11,053 bases of DNA from an uncultured Collinsella sp. Its GTDB lineage: Bacteria > Actinomycetota > Coriobacteriia > Coriobacteriales > Coriobacteriaceae. The notes below the pieces were generated by a model, which made no database searches, was not told the origin of the DNA, and saw nothing but the letters and a program-made list of their open reading frames with translations. The stretch lies in NCBI GenBank assembly GCA_937896835.1, contig CALBOJ010000074.1, positions 1 to 11,053 of the forward strand. The letters are read 5' to 3'. Numbering within the stretch: position 1 is the first letter of the stretch; each line of letters begins with the position of its first letter. The position numbers were made by a program, and so were the translations under genes. This document shows, one piece after another, positions 1-5,765 of the stretch.

Positions 1-117
1 CGACAGCGAAAACCCGCCAGAGCGAGCAAGGTGCCTTGAAACGAGGCGGCATTGATCTTTCGATCATGCCGCCGAAGTTGAAAGGCAGATTGCCGCTCTG
101 GCGGGTTTGCAGCGTCG
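1..117. repeat. Large nested inverted repeat downstream of pyrE
   Basis: A perfect 15-bp inverted repeat pairs 10-24 with 94-108 (left arm AAACCCGCCAGAGCG). Inside it lies a second strong hairpin, 45-57 against 62-73 (GGCGGCAT...ATGCCGCC, with one bulged T), and two small dyads, CAAGGTGCCTTG at 27-38 and GGCA/TGCC at 84-94. Outside it, CGAC at 1-4 can pair with GTCG at 114-117, so the element may reach past the window edge. Read on the minus strand, the outer stem ends in four T, so it could act as a composite terminator for pyrE. It could equally be a mobile or REP-like palindrome. No coding potential was seen. Confidence 0.75.
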
Positions 118-121
118 AGCC

Positions 122-149
122 GTTACGCGGGTTGGTAAACCCGCGTAAC
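122..149. terminator. Perfect 12-bp hairpin overlapping the pyrE stop codon
   Basis: GTTACGCGGGTT (122-133) and AACCCGCGTAAC (138-149) form a perfect 12-bp stem with a GGTA loop. The last stem base is the first base of the pyrE stop codon on the minus strand. No T-run follows on either strand, so it is a terminator-like or mRNA 3'-end stabilising hairpin rather than a textbook intrinsic terminator. Confidence 0.55.
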
Positions 150-832
150 TACTCCCGAGCTCCGTACTGCTCGTAGTAGGCGTCGATAGCGGTCTTGAGC
201 TCGTCGTCGATGACGACTTTGCCGTCGATCTCGTGGTTGTAGAGGGTCTCGACGACCTCGGCCATGGAGACGATGCTCGCGACGGGGAAACCGTACTTGG
301 CCTCGATCTCCTTCTGCGCGGTGGTCACGCCACCCTTGCCGACCTCCATGCGGTTGAGGGACACGATGAGGCCCTTGATCTCGACATCGGCAGCAGCCTT
401 GACCTTGGGATAGGTCTCGTCGATGGACTTACCGCTGGTAGTGACGTCCTCGACCATGACCACGCGGTCGCCGTCCTGGGGCTCGTAGCCCAGCAGGTTG
501 CCCTTGTCGGCGCCGTGGTCCTTGGCCTCCTTGCGATCGCAGCAGTACTTGACCTCCTTGCCGTACAGCTCGTGGTAGGCAATTGCGGTCACGACGGCCA
601 GCGGAATACCCTTGTAGGCCGGTCCAAACAGCACGTCAAAGTCGTCGCCAAAGTTATCGTGGATGGCCTGGGCGTAATACTCGCCCAGCTTCTTGAGCTG
701 ATAGCCCGTCACGTAAGCGCCGGCGTTCATAAAGAACGGGGACTGACGGCCGCTCTTGAGCGTAAAGCTGCCGAATTTAAGAACGTCGGACTCAACCATG
801 AACTTGATGAACTCTTGCTTGTAAGCCTCCAT
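149..832 (-). CDS. pyrE: Orotate phosphoribosyltransferase
   Basis: A 227-residue protein that transfers phosphoribosyl from PRPP to orotate, giving orotidine monophosphate, in cytoplasmic de novo pyrimidine synthesis. The PRPP-binding signature VVMVEDVTTSGKS lies at about residues 124-136. The FGPAYKGIPL segment is near 69-78, and the flexible catalytic loop RKEAKDHGADKGN is at about 100-112. All are typical of type I phosphoribosyltransferases of the PyrE family, and the length is normal. The start at 832 is chosen over an upstream in-frame ATG at 916. It has GAGGAG a few bases upstream, and the extra 28 residues do not look like PyrE. The gene ends within a 12-bp hairpin, and no other pyr gene is visible, so its operon, if any, cannot be judged here. 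The mgtA gene is divergent. Confidence 0.95.
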   Translation of the reverse strand: MEAYKQEFIKFMVESDVLKFGSFTLKSGRQSPFFMNAGAYVTGYQLKKLGEYYAQAIHDNFGDDFDVLFGPAYKGIPLAVVTAIAYHELYGKEVKYCCDRKEAKDHGADKGNLLGYEPQDGDRVVMVEDVTTSGKSIDETYPKVKAAADVEIKGLIVSLNRMEVGKGGVTTAQKEIEAKYGFPVASIVSMAEVVETLYNHEIDGKVVIDDELKTAIDAYYEQYGARE

Positions 833-961
833 GCGGGCTCCTCTCGTAATCGCGTACGTGCCTTCCAGTTTAGCGCAGGCAGGGCGCGTTGCGGGCGCGC
901 TTTGGGGCCTCGGCATTCTGTAAAGGCTTTGTCAGGGGCAATGGTTTTCCAAACATTGGGG

Positions 962-990
962 TTGACACGGCAAACCCCCTCATCAAGAAT
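962..990 (+). promoter_or_regulatory. Candidate sigma-70-type promoter for the mgtA leader transcript
   Basis: TTGACA at 962-967 is a perfect -35. After a 17-bp spacer comes AAGAAT at 985-990, matching four of six -10 positions. Transcription would start near 997 and run through the small ORF at 1057 to mgtA at 1268, giving a leader of about 270 nt. An imperfect dyad (CAATG...CATTG, 939-958) ends three bases before the -35. Confidence 0.5.
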
Positions 991-1056
991 ACGGGCGGAT
1001 TGTAACGGGTACGAGATACCCAAAGCGCGCCGCGCCCGGCCTTAAGGAGGTGTGCC

Positions 1057-1128
1057 ATGGAAGGCAGTCATAGTCGAAAAACCTGCATGTCGCCCTCGGC
1101 ACGCCGCGAGGATTCCGCGCACGCATAA
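1057..1128 (+). CDS. Candidate 23-residue leader peptide upstream of mgtA
   Basis: A short ORF of 23 codons begins at ATG 1057 and ends at TAA 1126-1128. Its peptide starts MEGSHSRK and ends EDSAHA. It is preceded by AAGGAGG at 1044-1050 with a 6-base gap, a nearly ideal Shine-Dalgarno that is unlikely to be there without reason. It lies in the mgtA leader between a good promoter and two hairpins. In enterobacteria mgtA has a short translated leader, mgtL, that controls transcription into the gene. This peptide is not similar to MgtL and is not proline-rich, so any parallel is positional only. It could also be a remnant of another gene. Confidence 0.4.
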   Translation: MEGSHSRKTCMSPSARREDSAHA

Positions 1129-1149
1129 GCGCCAACAGCCGATCGTCAA

Positions 1150-1185
1150 AACCACCACAAAGGTGCCTGTCCCTTTGTGGCGGTT
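1150..1185. repeat. 14-bp inverted repeat in the mgtA leader (REP-like hairpin)
   Basis: Left arm AACCACCACAAAGG (1150-1163) pairs with CCTTTGTGGCGGTT (1172-1185) with a single A-C mismatch around an 8-base loop, TGCCTGTC. Its loop and inner arm contain a TGCCTGTCCC core. The dispersed repeat at 4095 has a comparable ACGTCCCC core, which suggests a related class of short palindromic repeats. Confidence 0.6.
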
Positions 1186-1192
1186 CGAAAGC

Positions 1193-1219
1193 ATGACGTG
1201 AGCGACATCTAGGTTTTTT
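1193..1219 (+). terminator. Weak stem plus T6 tract in the mgtA leader (possible attenuator)
   Basis: ATG-A-CG / CG-A-CAT (1193-1208) forms a short stem with an A-A mismatch and a TGAG loop. CTAGG follows, then six T at 1214-1219. The stem is weak, so this is only a candidate attenuator or pause site about 50 bases before the mgtA start. Confidence 0.25.
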
Positions 1220-1267
1220 GAAGCACATACGACACGTACGCTAACTCCCTTCAACAAGGAGGACCCT

Positions 1268-4036
1268 ATGCTGATGCTCAAAACCGCCACGGTACTCGAA
1301 GCCATCTCCAAGCGCCGCCACACGGCGCGCCCCGCCGCTCATACCGGCATGTCCAAGAACACCATATTCGCCGCCACCCATAGCGCCGAGGATGCCCTCG
1401 TGCTGCTCGACGCCATAGCCGACGGCCTCACCGCCGAGCACGCCGCCGAGCGCCTGAGCGCCGTCGGCCCCAACACCATCGAAGCGCCGACCAAGACGCT
1501 CGCCCGCCGCATCGCCGACGCGTTCGTCGATCCCTTCGCTGGTATCCTCGCCGCCCTCGCACTGGTCTCGCTCTACATCGACGTGCTCGCCGTGCCCGAG
1601 CTGCAGCGTGACCCCTCCACGGTCATCGTCATCGGCATCATGCTGCTGGTATCGGGCGGCATGAAGTTTATCCAGGAAGCCCGCAGCGGCAATGCGGCCG
1701 AGGCCCTTAAGGACCTGGTCTCCAACACCTGCTGTGCCCTGCGCGACGGCGAGCGCGTCGAGATCCCCTTCGACGAGCTCGTCCCCGGCGATGTAATCCG
1801 CCTCTCTGCCGGCGACATGGTGCCGGCCGATGCCCGCATCATCACCGCGCGCGACCTGTTTGTGATTGAGTCCGCACTCACCGGCGAGAGCGAGGCCGTC
1901 GAGAAGACCGCTGCCATCACCGTCGTCGAGGGTGCCGACGGCTCCGCGCTACCACTCTCTGCCTGCAAGAACATCGTCTTTACCGGCACCTCCGTGCAAA
2001 ACGGCACCGCCATGGCGCTTGTCGTTGCCACCGGCTCGGACACCTACCTGGGCGGCATCGCCAAGATGCTCAACGGGCGCGGCGAGAAGAGCGCGTTTGA
2101 CCGCGGCGTCTCGAGCGTCTCCATGCTGCTCGTGCGCCTCATGCTCGTTATGGCGCCGGCGGTCTTTGCCATCAACGCCGCCACCAAGGGCAACGTCATC
2201 GATGCGCTGTTGTTCGCCACGAGCGTGGCCGTGGGCATCACGCCGCAGATGCTTCCCGTCATCGTGACCACGAGCCTGTCGCAGGGCGCCAAGGACCTCG
2301 CCCGCCGCCAGGTTATCGTCAAGGAGCTGCCGGCGATCCAAAACCTCGGCGCGATGGACGTCCTGTGCTGCGACAAGACCGGCACCCTCACCGAAGACCG
2401 CATCGTGCTCGAGCGCTACCTCAACACCGACGGCAACGAGGATGCGCGCGTGCTGCGCCATGCGTTTTTGAACAGCTTCTTCCAGACCGGCCTCAAAAAC
2501 CTTATCGACCTGGCCGTCATCGACCGTGCCGATGTGACGCCCTCGACCGTCGTGCCCGATTCTATGCTGGGCCAGAGCCTGCGCGACCGCTATACCAAGG
2601 TCGACGAGGTGCCCTTCGATTTCTCGCGCCGTCGCCTGAGCGTAGTTGTCGCCGACGCCCAGGGCAAAACCCAGATGGTCACCAAGGGAGCTGCCGAGGA
2701 AATGCTCGAGATCTGCTCCTTTGTCGAGGTCGATGGCGCCGCCCAGCCGCTTACCGAAGATAAGCTCGCCCAGATTCGCAAGCAGGTCGCCGGGCTCAAC
2801 GCCGAGGGCCTGCGCGTGATTGCCGTGGCGCAGAAGACCAATCCGCGCTGCGTGGGCGAATTTGGCATCGCCGACGAGTGCGACATGGTGCTGATGGGCT
2901 TTTTGGCCTTCCTCGATCCGCCCAAAGCAAGTGCCGCCGGCGCTGTCGCCACCCTCGAGGCCAAGGGCGTGGCGGTCAAGGTTCTGACCGGTGACAACGA
3001 CCGTGTCGCCGCCACCGTCTGCGAGCAAATCGGTATCGACGCGAGCAACGTCTTGCTGGGCTCCGAGATCGATGCACTCGATGACGCCGAGCTTGCCGAG
3101 CGCGCCGAGAACACCCATCTCTTCGCCAAGCTCTCGCCGCTGCAGAAGGCGCGCCTGGTGCGCGTCATGCGCGAGCTGCTCGGTCACACCGTGGGCTTTA
3201 TGGGCGACGGCATTAACGACGCCGCCGCCATGCGCGCGAGCGACTGCGGCATCTCGGTCGACTCCGCCGTCGACATTGCCAAGGAATCCGCCGATATCAT
3301 CTTGCTCCAGAAGGATCTGGGCGTGCTCGAGCGCGGCATCATCGAAGGCCGCCGCACCTACGGCAACCTGCTCAAGTACCTCAAGACCACGGTGAGCTCC
3401 AACTTTGGCAACGTGCTATCCGTGACCGTCGCGAGCCTGTTCTTGCCATTCTTGCCCATGAGCGCTCTGCAGTTGGTGCTGCTGTCGCTGGTCTACGAGA
3501 TCGTGTGCATCGCGCTGCCGTGGGACACCGTCGATGACGCCTGGACTGCCCGTCCGCGCGACTGGGATGCCGCGTCCATTAAGGGCTTTATGCTCGAGTT
3601 GGGTCCCGTGAGCTCACTGTTTGATATCGTGACTTTCGCCGCGCTCTTCTTTGTGGTGTGCCCCGCCGCCGTGGGCGCAAGCTGGGCAGAGCTTGCCGCT
3701 GTAGGCGACGTCGCAGGCATGACGGCCTTTACGGCGCTCTTCCAGAGCGGTTGGTTTGTCGAGTCCATGTGGTCGCAGACGCTCGTGGTCCACATGCTGC
3801 GCTCCCCGCGCCTGCCACGCCCGCGCGACCACGCCGCGCCCGCGCTGTGCCTCCTCACCGTGCTGGGCCTGGTGCTCGTCACCTGGCTGCCGGCAAGCCC
3901 CATCGCCGATGCGCTGGGTCTCATGCCGCTGCCGCCAATCTTCTTCGCGCTGCTCATCGGCATCGTTACCGCCTACATCGCGCTCACCCAACTGGCCAAG
4001 CGCCGCTACATCGCCCGCCACGGCGAGCTGCTGTAA
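1268..4036 (+). CDS. mgtA: Magnesium-transporting P-type ATPase (MgtA/MgtB family)
   Basis: A 922-residue membrane pump of the P-type ATPase IIIB group that imports Mg2+ using ATP. The actuator TGES is at 205-208 and the phosphorylation site DKTGT at 369-373. The nucleotide-binding KGA follows (VTKGAAEEM), then LTGDND near 574 and the hinge GDGINDAAAM near 646. Hydrophobic segments near 90-130, 285-335 and in the C-terminal third fit ten membrane spans. The stretch NSFFQTGLKNLIDLAV also resembles MgtA proteins. E. coli MgtA is about 900 residues, so this one is full length. The start has AAGGAGG five bases upstream (1256-1262); a second in-frame ATG at codon 28 is less well placed. Transmembrane segment M4 reads GITPQMLP, where MgtA proteins usually have PEMLP. 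The gene converges on the hydrolase at 4226 and is preceded by a long structured leader that suggests Mg2+- or stress-dependent control. Confidence 0.93.
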   Translation: MLMLKTATVLEAISKRRHTARPAAHTGMSKNTIFAATHSAEDALVLLDAIADGLTAEHAAERLSAVGPNTIEAPTKTLARRIADAFVDPFAGILAALALVSLYIDVLAVPELQRDPSTVIVIGIMLLVSGGMKFIQEARSGNAAEALKDLVSNTCCALRDGERVEIPFDELVPGDVIRLSAGDMVPADARIITARDLFVIESALTGESEAVEKTAAITVVEGADGSALPLSACKNIVFTGTSVQNGTAMALVVATGSDTYLGGIAKMLNGRGEKSAFDRGVSSVSMLLVRLMLVMAPAVFAINAATKGNVIDALLFATSVAVGITPQMLPVIVTTSLSQGAKDLARRQVIVKELPAIQNLGAMDVLCCDKTGTLTEDRIVLERYLNTDGNEDARVLRHAFLNSFFQTGLKNLIDLAVIDRADVTPSTVVPDSMLGQSLRDRYTKVDEVPFDFSRRRLSVVVADAQGKTQMVTKGAAEEMLEICSFVEVDGAAQPLTEDKLAQIRKQVAGLNAEGLRVIAVAQKTNPRCVGEFGIADECDMVLMGFLAFLDPPKASAAGAVATLEAKGVAVKVLTGDNDRVAATVCEQIGIDASNVLLGSEIDALDDAELAERAENTHLFAKLSPLQKARLVRVMRELLGHTVGFMGDGINDAAAMRASDCGISVDSAVDIAKESADIILLQKDLGVLERGIIEGRRTYGNLLKYLKTTVSSNFGNVLSVTVASLFLPFLPMSALQLVLLSLVYEIVCIALPWDTVDDAWTARPRDWDAASIKGFMLELGPVSSLFDIVTFAALFFVVCPAAVGASWAELAAVGDVAGMTAFTALFQSGWFVESMWSQTLVVHMLRSPRLPRPRDHAAPALCLLTVLGLVLVTWLPASPIADALGLMPLPPIFFALLIGIVTAYIALTQLAKRRYIARHGELL

Positions 4037-4063
4037 CGCACGAGTTGTGACGCTCGACCCATC

Positions 4064-4085
4064 AGGCGGTCAAAAAGTCCCGCCT
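4064..4085. terminator. Short hairpin after mgtA
   Basis: AGGCGG (4064-4069) pairs with CCGCCT (4080-4085) around a 10-base loop that includes AAAAA. It begins 28 bases after the mgtA stop, but no T-run follows on the plus strand. It is a weak terminator candidate. Confidence 0.3.
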
Positions 4086-4094
4086 CAAATTAAA

Positions 4095-4123
4095 CCACTC
4101 ATTTAAGTACGTCCCCAATGAGT
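4095..4123 (+). repeat. Copy 1 of a dispersed 29-bp repeat
   Basis: The 29 bases here are identical to 10967-10995, and 27 of them recur inverted at 10938-10964. The unit has inverted ends (ACTCAT...ATGAGT) around a TTAAGTACGTCCCCA core. Three exact copies in 11 kb mark it as a dispersed intergenic repeat. Confidence 0.85.
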
Positions 4124-4182
4124 GCGGCGGAATGGCTCCCCTTGACAGCTTAAAGCCGTCATGCAGGAACCATTCCGTCGCA
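4123..4182. repeat. Composite hairpin in the mgtA/hydrolase convergent gap
   Basis: TGCGGCGGAATGG (4123-4135) pairs with CCATTCCGTCGCA (4170-4182), with one G-T wobble. An inner stem sits inside it: TGAC (4143-4146) with GTCA (4158-4161), and GCT (4148-4150) with AGC (4154-4156). It abuts the 29-bp repeat, and together they fill most of the gap between two convergent genes. It may insulate or terminate both transcripts, or be part of the same repeat element. Confidence 0.6.
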
Positions 4183-4225
4183 GCCTTATGAAAGGGACTG
4201 GGTTGTAAATGTTGGAGAAGAGCCG

Positions 4226-5539
4226 TTAGCGCTCGGGTGTCAGGATCACCAGAGCGTCGTGCTCAAAGGGATGCTGCGCCACGCGCACGGTGCCGTCACC
4301 GTTGTCACGGACGGGCAGTTTTGCGATGCGCTTGTCCTCCATGTCGAGGACCGTCGCCGTCCAGCCACGCGCGCCGTCGAGCTTAAACTTGAGCGCCGTG
4401 GTGCGCGGCAGGTACGTGACGACGCGATCGCCAACGCGCGCCACACGGATGGCCTCGCGCGCGTCATCGAGCAGCTCCTGCGCCGGAACCACGGCAAGCG
4501 CATCGTCACCGGCAGTAGCGCCTAGGCTGGCAAGCACATGCTCGATCGCGCCAAAGTCCCACACACCCGCAAACTGCAGGCACTCTTGCCAGCGGAAGGG
4601 CATGTCAAAGCCCTCGCCCAGGACCGAACCCTGGCTGCGCGATGTCTGCCAGTTCCAAACGCCGTGCGCGCCATAGGTCACGCCGGCACTGGCGCCGGCA
4701 AGAATCGACGACCATACGCTCGCGCGGCAATCCTGCGCGGTAAAACGCCAGTAGACGTTGCGCGACGCACCCATCTGCTCGTAGCAAGGCTCGGAGTTGA
4801 CCATCGGCTTTTTGGGATAGTTGGCGATAAAGTCCTGCGGCAGACGCCATGCCTCGGGCTGGCCCTCGTAGTTGTGGCCGGGCTGGAACATGTAAAAGTC
4901 CAGACGGCCCAGATACTGCGCCGGAATGGTACGATTGCCGCGGTTGATATGCATGGTGCGCAGTGCCTCGGGCGCGCGCTTGACGACCTCGTCGAGCGCG
5001 TCCTCGTAATAGACGATCGCCTCGTCGCCGGCAAAGTCGGTATCGCCCGTCACTACGTAGACGGGGTCGAACTCGCCCAGGTTCTCGACGACGCGGGCAA
5101 CGTGGGCACGGACCTCCTCACGCGGCATAACCTCGGCGCCGCAACGCTCGGCGATCTTGGCACCCCAGGTACCGGGCACGTAGTTGCACCACATAAGCAC
5201 GAGCGCCGGACGGATGCCGTGCTCGACGGCAGCACGGCACATGGCGGCGGCGCGGTCCCAATATGCCTGGTTGGGACGGGACCAATCAAAGTGCACGCCG
5301 TCCTCGCTGGCATAGGGCCAAATGCCCAAGTCGGGGCAGCAGCGATCCCACTGCGGCAGCGTGTTGATCTGCAGCACGTTCATGCCCTGCTCGGCACGGC
5401 GGGTCAGGTAGTAGTCCCAGTCGTCCTCGGCGATGCTCGTAAATGCGCTCCAGCACGTATCGGCAAACCAAAAGAACGGCTTGCCGTCGCAGAGGAACCC
5501 GTCCTCACGGGTATTGACGGTCAGTTTTCCCAAGCTCAT
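4226..5539 (-). CDS. DUF4038/apiosidase-like (GH140-related) glycoside hydrolase, cytoplasmic
   Basis: A 437-residue protein with the layout of DUF4038 proteins: an apiosidase-like TIM-barrel domain (about residues 5-330) and a small C-terminal beta domain resembling the putative collagen-binding domain often fused to it (about 350-437). Visible family features are DGKPFFWFADTCW (18-30), RAEQGMNVLQIN (48-59), VTGDTDF (163-169), HINRGN (197-202) and VNSEPCYE (247-254). In GH140 enzymes an Asp and a Glu catalyse retaining cleavage; D166 or D168 and E250 are the likely pair here, judged by eye. No signal peptide is present, so it should act on imported material. AAAGG lies a few bases before the ATG. 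It is downstream of, and on the same strand as, the PTS permease, but 226 bp away past a hairpin terminator and probably with its own promoter. The substrate is unknown; apiosides are one possibility from family alone. Confidence 0.8.
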   Translation of the reverse strand: MSLGKLTVNTREDGFLCDGKPFFWFADTCWSAFTSIAEDDWDYYLTRRAEQGMNVLQINTLPQWDRCCPDLGIWPYASEDGVHFDWSRPNQAYWDRAAAMCRAAVEHGIRPALVLMWCNYVPGTWGAKIAERCGAEVMPREEVRAHVARVVENLGEFDPVYVVTGDTDFAGDEAIVYYEDALDEVVKRAPEALRTMHINRGNRTIPAQYLGRLDFYMFQPGHNYEGQPEAWRLPQDFIANYPKKPMVNSEPCYEQMGASRNVYWRFTAQDCRASVWSSILAGASAGVTYGAHGVWNWQTSRSQGSVLGEGFDMPFRWQECLQFAGVWDFGAIEHVLASLGATAGDDALAVVPAQELLDDAREAIRVARVGDRVVTYLPRTTALKFKLDGARGWTATVLDMEDKRIAKLPVRDNGDGTVRVAQHPFEHDALVILTPER

Positions 5540-5597
5540 ATGGCACCTTTCTCTTGGGGAGACTTGCTAGGAGGGAGGTAAAGAAGTCGCCTGCCGC

Positions 5598-5606
5598 ATT
5601 ATCACA
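5598..5606 (-). promoter_or_regulatory. Candidate extended -10 promoter for the DUF4038 hydrolase
   Basis: On the minus strand the sequence reads TGTGATAAT, an extended -10 (TG-N-GATAAT) with no good -35 at 17 bp. It would start transcripts near 5591 and give a leader of about 50 nt to the ATG at 5539. It fits with the terminator that separates this gene from the PTS gene. Confidence 0.35.
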
Positions 5607-5678
5607 GTAGGGTCTGCGGCTGCAGTTGCTCAGCTCAAATTGAACGCACGCGAAGCACAGGGCCCTTACGTCTCTCCT

Positions 5679-5724
5679 AAAAAGTCTACAGGAAGGCCCC
5701 GCCGGGCTTATACCAAGCGGGGCC
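5679..5724 (-). terminator. Probable terminator after the PTS gene
   Basis: GGCCCCGC (5695-5702) pairs with GCGGGGCC (5717-5724). On the minus strand the stem follows the PTS stop by about 40 bases. Five T (complement of 5679-5683) occur 11 bases past the stem, further than usual. Some read-through to the hydrolase gene is possible. Confidence 0.5.
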
Positions 5725-5765
5725 CTGTCGTGTAGGGGGTCTTATTTAGACCGAGGCTGGGGCGA

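Noticed and set aside
833..916. Longer pyrE start at 916
   Set aside because: The extra 28 residues are not PyrE-like, and the ATG at 832 has its own GAGGAG at proper spacing.
233..1045. 270-codon plus-strand ORF opposite pyrE
   Set aside because: It is antisense to a clear PyrE and low in complexity (rich in Leu, Val, Asp, Gly), as expected of a shadow in GC-rich DNA.
1041..1267. M-box (ykoK) or other known Mg2+ riboswitch before mgtA
   Set aside because: The conserved M-box blocks I would expect were not seen. The leader has a small ORF and simple hairpins instead.
1949..3187. 412-codon minus-strand ORF inside mgtA
   Set aside because: It is opposite the catalytic core of MgtA, His- and Gly-rich, and without a recognisable domain.
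4538..5581. 347-codon plus-strand ORF opposite the DUF4038 hydrolase
   Set aside because: It is a shadow of a clearly recognisable hydrolase, with no domain features and no good ribosome site.
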